A stretch of DNA of 64,000 nt from Phenylobacterium sp. J367. GTDB taxonomy: Bacteria > Pseudomonadota > Alphaproteobacteria > Caulobacterales > Caulobacteraceae. The first letter of the stretch is position 1. Each line of letters opens with the position of its first letter. The stretch lies in contig NZ_JAJONA010000001.1 in NCBI RefSeq assembly GCF_024699985.1, forward strand, positions 3,726,501-3,790,500. The letters are read 5' to 3'. Positions 55,679 through 64,000 of the stretch are shown here, piece by piece. A model generated the notes under the pieces. It did not search any database and was not told the origin of the DNA. It was given only the letters and a program-made list of their open reading frames with translations. The translations under genes and the position numbers were made by a program.

Positions 55679-56036
55679 TTAAGCTCTCCGGCGGTCTGAT
55701 CTGGGAAGCTCTAAGGGTGTTGCGGGGGGCTGCGCTTCCCCCATTTGAGGGAGGCGTCGACGGGATCCGTCGGCCCGACCCGCCCCTCAAAGCTCAGCAA
55801 TATCTGTGGTGTACAGAGAATCCGCACCCGGCGCGCCGCGCTGCGCGACGCCGGAGGCGCCGTCGGCGCAACGATAGATTCCCTAAGGCTTTTCGCGGGC
55901 GCGCCAAGCTCGGCCGACAGGCGTCGGCCACCATAAGAACAACTCAAAGCGCCCCCACGCTTCGCGTAGATTTACAGTCGAGGGTGATGATATCCGAACA
56001 CGGACCTTCGACAAGGTGTTCAGAATTATCGATATT
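55679..56036. other. 358-base gap upstream of the RTX operon
   Basis: Holds the promoter of the RTX operon and the end of the LuxR-type gene. No gene was recognised. The part near 55960-56036 is richer in A+T (ATTATCGATATTTCAATC), as expected near a promoter or gene end, but no clear binding site was found. Confidence 0.4.
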
Positions 56037-56423
56037 TCAATCGCTGGCGTTTTGAATAAGCAGTCGGCTCAGCTGCGCCTGACGCCGCACCCCGGTCTTG
56101 GCGAATACGGATTTCAGATGACTGCGGATGGTGCTCTCGGCGACGTCCAGCGTCTCGGCGCAGCTCTGAACCGTGCCGCCGTCGATCAGGTGCAGGACGA
56201 TCTTGCTCTCCTGCGGGGTGAGCCCGTGCTCCTCGCGAAGGCGGTCCTCGCGATGGCCGACCTCGCGGTCCATGGCGACGCCCATGGCCTGTGCGACCTG
56301 ACGGACCAGGGGGTGGCCGGCCTCGTAGGCGGCCCTGAGGCGGGGCAGGATGCTCGGGTAGGTGCGCGCGTAGGTCTGGGCTCGCCGCAGCAGGCGCTGG
56401 TCGAACGCGTCGTCGTCGCTCAT
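56037..56423 (-). CDS. LuxR-type (GerE-like) DNA-binding regulator
   Basis: A 128-residue protein. The first 60 residues are helical (FDQRLLRRAQTYARTYPSIL, then EAGHPLVRQVAQAMGVAMD) with no receiver or autoinducer domain. The C end is a LuxR helix-turn-helix: LTPQESKIVLHLIDGGTVQS, then AETLDVAESTIRSHLKSVFA and KTGVRRQAQL. It lies on the same strand right before the RTX operon and is the best local candidate for its regulator (inference). ATG 56423 is used; an in-frame ATG at 56453 adds ten residues. Confidence 0.85.
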   Translation of the reverse strand: MSDDDAFDQRLLRRAQTYARTYPSILPRLRAAYEAGHPLVRQVAQAMGVAMDREVGHREDRLREEHGLTPQESKIVLHLIDGGTVQSCAETLDVAESTIRSHLKSVFAKTGVRRQAQLSRLLIQNASD

Positions 56424-56572
56424 GGTCTGGCCCTGGTCCCGAGTCGAGTTCAAGCATGACCCTTGTCGGTAGCGTTGGCCAGTTGGCGGCTGGCCGCCTC
56501 GATGTCCGCCACATGGATCGCGCCGGCGGAGTATCCCTGAGATCCCTCGGGCGCCGGCTGGCCAACAGGGCC

Positions 56573-57501
56573 ATGCAGAGGATCGTCACCGCTTCCATGC
56601 GAGGCGCTGTCCGGGCGCATGCGGCGGGCCCGGAGGCCCTCGCGGCCTACGCCGAACGCCAGCGGCGCATCCATGAGCGGTTCGACGCGCCGATCCTGCC
56701 GATGGTCGAGGCCGAGGCGGTGCGCCTGGGCGGCCCCGGGCCAGGGTTGGCGGCGCCTCCGTCGCCGGCCGAGTGGTTCGCCCCCGGAAGGCGCCGCCGC
56801 GGGGCTTCGTGTTCTACGTCCATGGCGGGTCCTTCGTCGCCGAGCGCAGCCCCCGGATCACCCAACTCGTCGCCCGCTTCGCCGCCACCGCCGAGGCCCG
56901 GGTCTTCGCGCCGAGCTACCGCCTGGCGCCCGAGCATCCCTGTCCGGCCGGAGTGGAGGACATCGTCGCGGCCTGGGCCTGGTTCCAAGAGACCTGGCCT
57001 GGCGAGCCCGTCGTCGCCCTCGCCGAGTCGGCCGGGACCGCCATCCTGCTCGCCGCCCTGCAGCAGGCGAGGGCCCGCGGCATGCCGCTGCCCGCCGCCA
57101 TCGTCCTGCTCTCGCCCTGGGTGGACCTGTCGCTGCAGAGCTGGTCGGTGACCGCCGCCTCGCTGATGGGGACCACGCCCTACACCATGGAAAGCCTGGC
57201 CCTGGTGTCCCGGTTCTATCTCGACGGCCGCTCGGCGACCGATCCGATTGCCTCGCCGCTGTTCGGGTCCTTCGAGGGCTTTCCGCCCATGCTGATCCAC
57301 GCGAGCCGCGGCGACATCCTCTACGACGACGCCGTCCGCCTGGCCGAGAAGGTCCGCGACCAGGGCGGCGACCTGACCGTTCGCCTCTGGGCCGAGGAGA
57401 CCCACGTCTGGGAACGGATGCACACGGCCAAGGCCAAGCAGTCGATCCTGCTCGCCGCCGAGTTCATCCGCCGCCACCTGGACGGGGCGCGGCCGGGCTG
57501 A
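56573..57501 (+). CDS. Alpha/beta hydrolase of the HSL (hormone-sensitive lipase) family (one frameshift)
   Basis: About 309 residues after correction. The oxyanion-hole motif is in FYVHGGSFVAE (HGGG variant HGGS), the nucleophile in ALAESAGTAILLA (GxSxG with Ala in the first place), Asp in IHASRGDILYDDA and His in EETHVWERM, all in HSL order. The frame breaks at the run of five C near 56781-56785; one added base joins SPAEWFAP to RKAPPRGFVFYV. Such enzymes cleave short acyl esters. The start is uncertain: ATG at 56573, 56597 and 56456 are all in frame. It is divergent from the LuxR-type gene and convergent with a TonB receptor. Confidence 0.85.
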
Positions 57502-57514
57502 GCCCGAAAGGAAA

Positions 57515-57538
57515 GGGCGGCGGATCGCTCCGCCGCCC
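57515..57538. terminator. Bidirectional hairpin between hydrolase and TonB receptor
   Basis: GGGCGGCGGA (57515-57524) and TCCGCCGCCC (57529-57538) form a perfect 10-base-pair stem with the loop TCGC. It lies 13 bases past the plus-strand stop and 24 bases past the minus-strand stop. There is no T-run on either side, so termination may depend on the hairpin alone. Confidence 0.65.
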
Positions 57539-57561
57539 CCGAGATCGACCTGGTCGCTCGC

Positions 57562-60500
57562 CTAGAAGTCGGCGGTGAGGCCCAGGAACACGTAGCGGCC
57601 GAAGGAATCGTAGAGCTGCGGCCAGGTGTTGCCGTTGCAGGGCCCGGCCGGGCAGTTCGACGAGCCGGTCAGCGGCGGATCCTTGTCGAAGATGTTGTTC
57701 ACGCCGAGCCGGAAATTGACCGTGTCCTTCATGGTCCAGGTCGCCGTCAGGTCGAAGTAGTCCCGCGACGCCAGGGTCTTGTCGGACTCGTAGGCAAGAT
57801 CCGGGTTGTTGAGCTGCGGGTCGTCCGAGAAGGCGTCCAGGGTCACCTTGTTGAAGTGGCGCCATTGCAGGGAGACGCCGACGCTGGAGAGCCAGTCGCC
57901 GTAGCTGAACGGCGTGTTCCAGGTCAGGCGCGCCTTGTGCCGCCACTCGGGGTTCGGCGAGGTCAGGCCGCCCGCCACCGAGCAGATGGTGCCGTAGTAG
58001 CCCTTGCAGTCGTAGGGATCGAGGTTCGGCAGAGCCTGGATCTCCAGCTTGTCGAGCCAGGTGCCGACGAATGACACCGAGATGCCGCCCGCGTTCGCCA
58101 TGCCGAAACGGTCGAGGTCGGTGCGGTAGCCGGCGTTGATGTCGACGCCCGAGGTGCGCAGCGAGCCGGTGTTCAGCGTCGTGTCGGTCACGAAGCCCTG
58201 GGGCGAGAGGAACAGCGACCCTTGCGCGTCGCGGTTCACGAGGCCGCAGAAGAACGGATCCAGGGTGTTGACGCAGCTGTTGATGATCAGGTCCGCGCCG
58301 ATCTGGCCGATGTAGTCGTCCACCTTGATGTCGAACCAGTCGACCGAGACGTTGAGGCCCGGCAGGTAGGACGGCTGGTAGACGAAGCCCAGGGCATAGG
58401 TGTCGGACTTCTCCGGGTCGAGGTTCGGGTTGCCGCCCAGGAGGCCGTTGTACTGGTTCGCCGGGTTGGCCTCGATGGCCAGCACCTGTGCGGTGGTTAG
58501 GTTGAACGCCTGGGCGCAGGTGGCGACCAGCGGATCGCCCGCCGCCAGGCCGGCGCAGGGGTCCTGCGTCCCGTCGAGGACGACGTTCTGCGGGCTGAAC
58601 AGCTCGAGCACGTGGGGGGCGCGCACCGCACGCTGGTAGCTGGCGCAGAATCCGGAGGTCCTCAATCGGCTCCCAGTCACCGGCGAGCTTGTAGGTGTGG
58701 GTGGTGCCGATTGTGGAGTAGTCCGAGAAGCGGTAGGCGGTCTCGAAGGTCAGCGACCGGGCGAAGGGCATGTCCTGGACGATCGGCACGCGGGCTTCGC
58801 CGTAGAGCTCGTAGACGTCGTAGCTGCCGTTGACCGGCGGGTTCGCGCCGCCCGCGCCGTTGAGTTGCCCCGACGAGGCGATGAAGTCGGCGGCGTAGTC
58901 CAGTGTCTCGCGGCGGTACTCGGCGCCGAACGACACGCCCACGCCGTCCTCGGCCCAGGGGCTCTTGACCCCGTAGTCGGTCAGGTTGCCGCCCAACGAG
59001 ATGTTCGCGATCCGCTGGAAGAGGTTGCCCTGTTGGGTTGAGGGCGTCTCCAGGTAGTTCAGCGCCGCCTGGGTGACGCCGCCGACCTGGAAGATGTTGT
59101 AGGGCACGCAGGCCGCGTCGGTGCCGTTGAGCACGGAGGCGCAGACCGGGCCGTTGGGACCGTTGACCACGTTCAGCGCATTGTTGATCGCCTGGGTCCG
59201 GAAGAAGCCCGTCTGCACTTGGTCGAAGTCGACCCGGCCGTACTGCAGGTAGGCGTCGTAGTTCCAGTTCTCGTTGAGGTCCCCGCGCAGGCCGACCACG
59301 TAGCGGTACTGCACGTGCTCGGTCGTGCCCTGGCGGCCGCCGCCCTCGATGTTCCGGCGGGCCACGGTGCCGGTGAAGGTCCCCGTCGGGTTGCTGGCGC
59401 AGCTTCCGCCGCCGGTGGCGGCGCTGGCCTGCAGCAGCGATCGCTGCTGGGCGGACAGCAGGGGGTTGGCGCAGTTCACCGAGAAGGTGCCGGCGAAGAT
59501 GCCGCCCGGCGCGATCTGGTAGGTGGACTTGTCGTCCATGAACATCACGTCGGCGTAGGCCTCCGCCCACTCGGCGATCTCGTAGTGGGCGAAGGCGCCC
59601 ATCACGTAGCGCTCGTCCGGCCGCTGGTAATAGTTCAGTGGGCCGAAGTTGTAGACGTCGGCGCTGGTCGAGGTCCGGAAGGTGTTGCCCGGCCCGGAGG
59701 TGTCGACGATCAGGCCGCCGTTCAGCGCACCGAAGCGGGCGGGGAAGGCCGTGCCGGAACCGCCGCAGCCGGCGTCCTCGAAGGTGTCGCCGGAGTTGAG
59801 CGTGCACGAGCTGAAGTCGCGGTTCACCTGCAGGATCGGCTCCACGTGGCGGTAGCCGGCATAGGCGGTGATGTTGCCGCGGCCGTCGGGCGCATTCACG
59901 CCGAGCACGAGCGTGACTTCGGACTGTTCGCCGTCGATCACGTCCTCATCGGGCAGGTTGAAGAAGTCCGGCTGCGCCGCCGCCGCCCGGGCGTCCGCCA
60001 CGATGTCGGCGATGGGGCTGTCGTTCTTGTGCTGGTAGAAGCCGTACTGGGCGTCGATCCGGACGCCCTCGAAGTTCTTCTGCATGATGAAGTTGACGAC
60101 CCCGGCCACGGCGTCCGCGCCGTAGACGGCCGAGGCGCCGCCGGTCAGCACGTCGACCCGCTCGACCACGGCCGAGGGGATGAAGTTCAGGTCCGGCGAG
60201 AGCGCGCCGCCCAACGTGTTGGGCGTGCCCGGCATCAGGCGGCGGCCGTCGATCAACACCATGGTCCGCGTGGCGCCCAGGCCGCGCAGGTTCACGGTGG
60301 CGGTGCCGGTGGAGGCGTTGGAGATCGCCGCGCCCTGCGCTGCGAAGGCCTGCGGCAGGCTGTTCACCAGGTCTTCGACGCGGGTGATGCCCTGCGCCTT
60401 GATATCCGCGGAGCTGATCGCGGTGACGGGGCTGACACTGGTCAGGTTCGGCGTCGGGATGCGCGTGCCGGTGACGACGATTTCGGAGACTTCTTCTCCT

Positions 60501-60607
60501 TCCTGCGCCAGGGCCGGAGTGGCGGCGAGGCCCGCGAGAGCCGCGGTGCAGATCATCGAGGAGGCCAGGAGGCGCTCCCGCATGGACAAGGTTTTCAAGG
60601 TCAACAT
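57562..60607 (-). CDS. TonB-dependent receptor (one frameshift)
   Basis: About 1014 residues after correction. Signal peptide about 1-35 (TAALAGLAATPALAQ), TonB box region EVSEIVVTGTRIPTPNLTSV, plug with LRGLGATRTMVLIDGRRL, VVERVDVLTGGASAVYGADA and AGVVNFIM, and a large barrel ending VFLGLTADF. One extra base near 58647 breaks the frame; removing it gives EPIEDLRIRASYQRAVRAPH, the well-conserved barrel strand of the group. This large type with paired Cys in the loops is common in the polymer-using Caulobacteraceae. ATG 60607 is followed by an alternative ATG at 60583. Confidence 0.92.
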
Positions 60608-60840
60608 CCTCCAGCAGCCGCGCGCAATACGCCGGCCTGCTCCCCAGAAAAGAGTCAGGTCCCGAGCCGGCGTGGCCGCTCGGTTACGGTGGAGTTACTG
60701 AGTTGCGGAAAGGATGGTCAAACGACGAAACGGAGATGTCCTGCGGTTACCAAGATACTGTCTCGCAATGGACACAAACAGTACTATACCCGTGACTGGC
60801 TAAGTTGTAGTCGAGCGGGAATGTATTGCACCGAAATGGC

Positions 60841-61305
60841 CTACAGCGGCACCGCCGTCGTGAATTTCACGCGCTTCTTTATGAAGCTCGCCTCATAGCG
60901 GCGTACAGCGGGATGGGAGGCGATCTCGCCGTCCGTGAAGGCGTTGAACTCCTCCATGCCCCGGAAGATCGCGATGCACGAGATGTCGTAGCTGCCGGAG
61001 ATCTCCACGCAGACCTGGACATGCGGGGAGCGGCAGAGGTGCTGGCGAAACTGCGCGACGTCCGTCGGGGAGTGCCGCTCGAGCTGGACCATGAGCAGGA
61101 CGGAGATCCGCTCGCCGACCGTGGCGGGCGCGAGCACGGAAACGTCGGCGGCGATGACCCCGTCCTCCCGATACTGGCGGATGCGCCGCAGGATCGCCGA
61201 GGGCGACAGCGGCACCCGCTCGGCGAGCGTCTGGGCGGTGGTCTGGTTGTTCTCCTGGAGGGCCTGCAGGATCTGGATGTCGAGACGATCGAGGCCTTCG
61301 GTCAT
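60841..61305 (-). CDS. Lrp/AsnC-family regulator
   Basis: A 154-residue protein with the N-terminal AsnC helix-turn-helix (LDIQILQALQENNQTTAQTL, then VPLSPSAILRRIRQYREDGV) and the C-terminal RAM domain (SVLLMVQLERHSPTDVAQFR, VCVEISGSYDISCIAIF). These octameric regulators sense amino acids or related metabolites. It lies upstream of the TonB receptor on the same strand with a 233-base gap, so it may control it, and through it uptake of a peptide or amino-acid compound (inference). Frame intact. Confidence 0.92.
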   Translation of the reverse strand: MTEGLDRLDIQILQALQENNQTTAQTLAERVPLSPSAILRRIRQYREDGVIAADVSVLAPATVGERISVLLMVQLERHSPTDVAQFRQHLCRSPHVQVCVEISGSYDISCIAIFRGMEEFNAFTDGEIASHPAVRRYEASFIKKRVKFTTAVPL

Positions 61306-61512
61306 GGAGTTACGCTCCCAGCTTTACGCTGGGGAGCGAACCATAGGAATCGGCGCGCTCACAATTAACTCGCGTTCATCCGGCGGGTTGTGGCCGGAAC
61401 GAGCGTATTCGACTGCAGTTTGGCCTGTATTGAGCGTCGGAATGTCGGAGACCCGACGGTCAAGACTTTGCGGGTTTGCGGTGTAACACGCCCCTTTTCC
61501 GTTACGTGTGGG

Positions 61513-61731
61513 CTAGGGCTCGTCGTATCTCTGGGCGATCCGGCTGACGGACTGGGGCGGGGGGCTAACGGGGCCGGCCTTGGGCTGGCGGCGCTCGCGC
61601 ATGGCCAGCGTCGCGTCCGGATAGATGTCGCGGATCCGCTCCAGAATTCGCTCAAGGCGCTGCTGGTGGTCGGCTGCCTCCACATAGTCGGCGACGTTGA
61701 GTTCCACCGATATCTGGCCGCTGAGTTTCAT
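61513..61731 (-). CDS. Small protein of unknown function, 72 residues
   Basis: ATG 61731 to TAG 61513. The N-terminal part (KLSGQISVELNVADYVEAAD) looks like a strand-helix unit, then a helix HQQRLERILERIRDIYP and a Pro-rich tail. Similar short proteins are found alone in Caulobacter relatives, but I do not recognise a family. No operon partner. Open frame and normal codon pattern support it; a chance ORF is possible. Confidence 0.6.
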   Translation of the reverse strand: MKLSGQISVELNVADYVEAADHQQRLERILERIRDIYPDATLAMRERRQPKAGPVSPPPQSVSRIAQRYDEP

Positions 61732-61955
61732 AGGCGCTCCCGGTTGCTGCGAAGCAGGGAAAGCCTAGGCCGTGCCGGGCGCACATTGGGGGCAAAATGC
61801 GGGCGGCCCGTGCATGCCGCGGGCGTCGTCCACAGGCGAGCGGCCCCTCGTCCCCAGGCATGTGCCGGTCATCCCCCAAACTGAGCACTGGACCCTTTGC
61901 GCTGGGCCGAGACTCGGCATGACCATGGGCCGAGTACCTTTGGGGGACATCGGCC

Positions 61956-62228
61956 ATGGACGTCGAACGCCTCTCGCCGGCGAGCCGCGAGCTCTTGTTG
62001 CAGGCCCTGCCGGCCGGCCAGCTGATCAATGTGCTCTACGCGGACGGCGCACGAGACGAGGCGGGGTTTGACCGGGACCGCCGCTGCTTCGCGCTGGGCG
62101 AGCGGGGGTGGTTGAGCTTCCTGGGCTGGGAGGGCGAGCCGGCGGGCGGTGAGGCCTGCGCCACCCGTTGGGCGCTCACCGGCCAGGCGCTCGAAGCTCT
62201 GGGCGGGTCGGAGACCCGCGCGGCCTAG
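61956..62228 (+). CDS. Small protein of unknown function, 90 residues
   Basis: ATG 61956 to TAG 62226-62228. Sequence starts MDVERLSPASRELLLQALPA and goes on GQLINVLYADGARDEAGF, then RGWLSFLGWEGEP, and a helix GQALEALG. It reads like a small soluble helical protein. The frame ends in a four-base overlap with the convergent DUF2891 gene. No family recognised. Confidence 0.55.
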   Translation: MDVERLSPASRELLLQALPAGQLINVLYADGARDEAGFDRDRRCFALGERGWLSFLGWEGEPAGGEACATRWALTGQALEALGGSETRAA

Positions 62229-63238
62229 GCGTCCTCGGCCGCGGTCAGGGCAAGGAGGGCGAACGACGCCAGCCAGTGCTCGCCCATGTAGTCGCCGGCC
62301 ACGTGCGGCAGGCTCGCGGCGAGATGGGAGGACGCCGCCTCCAGCGCCGCCGCGCGGGCCGGCCCTTCCAGCACCGTCGCCAGCTCCCGCCAGCACCAGG
62401 CCCGTGACAGGTTCAGGCCGTCCAGGTGGACGATCTTGCCGTCGGTGCGGTCGCTGACCGTGGCCGGGGTGAACAGGCTGGCCGGCCTCCGCTCGGCGGC
62501 GCGCGGCAGGAACCCCGCGAGCCAGGGACGGAACTCCTCGTCGGGCAGCAGGCGGCGCAGGCACTCGGCCTCGATCAGCGTCGGCGACAGGAAATCGTCC
62601 AGCGACGGCTCCCAGGCGGCTGCATCGGCGTCGGCCAGGTACCAGCGCCGGGCGCTTTCGGCGAGGAGCTGTCGCAGCCCGTTGTCGCCGGTCGCCCGGG
62701 CGTAGTCGGCGGCAAGCGCCAGGGCGAACGCCGTCGAGGAGTGAACGCCGGTCCGGATCGGGTAGGGCGCCTTGGGCAGGAAGCTGCGGAAGCGTTCCGT
62801 GAAGGCGTCGGCGAGCGGGGTCATCGCCGCGGCCCACGGGGCCTCGTGGACCAGGAACTCGGCCTGCAGCTTGAGCAGCCAGCCCCAGCCGTAGGGCCGC
62901 TCGAAGCTCCGCGCCGAGGGCCGGTCGAGATAGGCGGTCTCGGCGGCGACCTTGCCGTCGGTGAAGGCGTCATCGAACAGCGCGCGGATCGTGGGCGCCT
63001 CGGGGATGTCCGGGAAGCGGCGCAGCACGGTGGCCAAAGTCCAGTAGCCGTGGACGCAGGAGTGCCAGTCGAAGCTGCCGAAGAAGATCGGGTGCTGGGC
63101 GCGGGGGCCGGTCAGGTCCTCAGGCCCCTGGAGGACGTGGTCGAGCTTGTTCGGGTACTCGCGGGTCACGTGCGAGAGGGCCAGGCGCGCGAACAGCGAG
63201 GCCTGCTCGGATGTCAGCCGTTCAGAAGGCGAAGACAT
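62225..63238 (-). CDS. DUF2891 protein
   Basis: A 337-residue soluble protein with a helical toroid look, like glycoside-processing or alpha/alpha-barrel enzymes. Family signatures: SHVTREYPNKLDHVL at the start, HPIFFGSFDWHSCVHGYW with several conserved aromatic and His residues, FERPYGWGWLLKLQAE, and GKIVHLDGLNLSRAWCWREL. The role is not known; conserved His, Asp and Trp suggest an enzyme. It follows the DUF979 gene with a 17-base overlap, a pairing known from other proteobacteria. Confidence 0.88.
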   Translation of the reverse strand: MSSPSERLTSEQASLFARLALSHVTREYPNKLDHVLQGPEDLTGPRAQHPIFFGSFDWHSCVHGYWTLATVLRRFPDIPEAPTIRALFDDAFTDGKVAAETAYLDRPSARSFERPYGWGWLLKLQAEFLVHEAPWAAAMTPLADAFTERFRSFLPKAPYPIRTGVHSSTAFALALAADYARATGDNGLRQLLAESARRWYLADADAAAWEPSLDDFLSPTLIEAECLRRLLPDEEFRPWLAGFLPRAAERRPASLFTPATVSDRTDGKIVHLDGLNLSRAWCWRELATVLEGPARAAALEAASSHLAASLPHVAGDYMGEHWLASFALLALTAAEDA

Positions 63239-64000
63239 ACATCAGGACCAGGTTGGCGATGAGCAGGGGAAGGGCGGTCGGGATCTGCGCCTTGATCACG
63301 GCATAGCGGTCGGGGAGCTCCAGCAGCGCCGGCGGCACCAGGTTGAAGTTGGCGGCCAGCGGCGTCATCAGCGTCCCGCAGAAGCCCGATAGCATGCCGA
63401 TGGCGCAGACCACGGCGGGGTCGCCTCCGAACTGCCGGATCAGGATCGGCAGGCCGACGCCGGCGGTGAGCACCGGGAAGGCCGCGAACGCGTTGCCCAT
63501 GATGACCGTGAAGCCGGCCATGCCCAGGCAGTAGACCGCGACGGCCGCCAGCCGGGCGTCCATGGGGATCCAGGCGGTCACCAGGTCGCCGATCACCTGC
63601 CCGACGCCGGCCAGGGCGAAGACCGCGCCCAGCGCCGCCAGCATCTGCGGCAGCAGTGCCGCCCACCCCACCGTGTCCATCAGCCGCCGACCCTCCTGCA
63701 GCGGGCTGATCAGGGGCTGGCGAAGGAGGACGAGGCCCACAGCCACCGCCACGATGGCGGCCAGGGCCAGCGAGAGCAGGGTGACCTGCTTCGGATCGAG
63801 CAGCGGCTGGCCGCCGATGACGATGGGCTTCAGGACGAGCACGCCGAAGATCACGACGACGGGGAGGGTGAGCGCGGGAATGAACAGCTTCTCCCCGAAC
63901 CGCTCGGCCAGCGCACGGCGCTCCTCGGGCGAGGTGGTCGCCGGCTGACCCCGGCCAAGCCAGCCGAAGCCGGCGATCAGGGCGAGGCCGAGCACGAGGA
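63222..64000 (-). CDS. DUF979 membrane protein (partial, N terminus off the right edge)
   Basis: At least 258 residues visible, the frame being open to the right edge. It has about seven membrane helices, e.g. LFIPALTLPVVVIFGVLVL, LLSLALAAIVAVAVGLVLL, MLAALGAVFALAGVGQVIG and VGLPILIRQFGGDPAVVCAI, and the DUF979 words GNAFAAFPVLTAGVGLPIL and CGTLMTPLAANFNLVP. DUF979 proteins pair with a DUF969 protein, which may lie beyond the edge, and are thought to be permease-like. Overlap with DUF2891 implies one operon. Confidence 0.88.
   Translation of the reverse strand, partial: LVLGLALIAGFGWLGRGQPATTSPEERRALAERFGEKLFIPALTLPVVVIFGVLVLKPIVIGGQPLLDPKQVTLLSLALAAIVAVAVGLVLLRQPLISPLQEGRRLMDTVGWAALLPQMLAALGAVFALAGVGQVIGDLVTAWIPMDARLAAVAVYCLGMAGFTVIMGNAFAAFPVLTAGVGLPILIRQFGGDPAVVCAIGMLSGFCGTLMTPLAANFNLVPPALLELPDRYAVIKAQIPTALPLLIANLVLMYVFAF

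Noticed and set aside
1..64000. tRNA or rRNA genes
   Set aside because: No cloverleaf-like segment with the conserved T-loop sequence was found by eye; a dedicated search would be needed to exclude one.

Overview
The window is about 64 kb of high-GC DNA from an alphaproteobacterium, most likely a member of the Caulobacteraceae (Phenylobacterium or Caulobacter type). This is inferred from the many TonB-dependent receptors, the gene orders yfgM-bamB-der and cvpA-purF beside radA, alr and dnaB, the HisKA_2-type kinase and the low-zinc ECF sigma modules; no rRNA or marker gene is present to confirm it. No tRNA, rRNA or CRISPR array was seen.

Left part (1-30 kb), accessory in character. Three drug-efflux loci, each with its own regulator: a partial EmrA-type adaptor divergent from a MarR gene (1-1489); a complete RND tripartite pump (outer-membrane factor, pump, adaptor; 7480-13209) divergent from a TetR gene; and a MarR-EmrA-EmrB operon (21988-25117) facing another TetR gene. 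Between them lie an orphan HisKA_2 kinase, an Hsp20 chaperone, a UbiB-family kinase, a complete IS256-family element with inverted repeats and target duplication, two TonB-dependent receptors, a regulator made of two winged-helix repeats, a TetR-like tandem protein, a SpoIIAA-like protein, a receiver domain without its phospho-acceptor Asp, and a DUF2243 membrane protein. Several stretches of 0.3-0.9 kb here hold no recognisable gene.

Right part (30-64 kb), mostly core. YhhN, a b561-YceI fusion with a second YceI, DUF2164 and an ArsC-like protein; two consecutive copies of a three-gene module (small membrane protein, ECF sigma factor, two-helix membrane protein likely acting as anti-sigma factor); panB; the outer-membrane assembly cluster yfgM-bamB-der; an SDR enzyme; a bile-acid:sodium-symporter-family carrier; purF, cvpA, radA, a YIP1 protein, alr and dnaB; a TonB receptor; an operon of three RTX-type secreted proteins that share one C-terminal module, ending in a coupled 32-residue membrane peptide and preceded by a LuxR-type regulator; an esterase, a TonB receptor and an Lrp/AsnC regulator; and DUF2891-DUF979 at the right edge.

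An important caveat: at least 20 single-base indels, mostly inside runs of G or C, break genes that should be intact, including der, purF, bamB and radA. I read these as base-calling errors and give each such gene as one CDS with the indel position named. The frames were joined by eye from family knowledge and matched against length modulo three.
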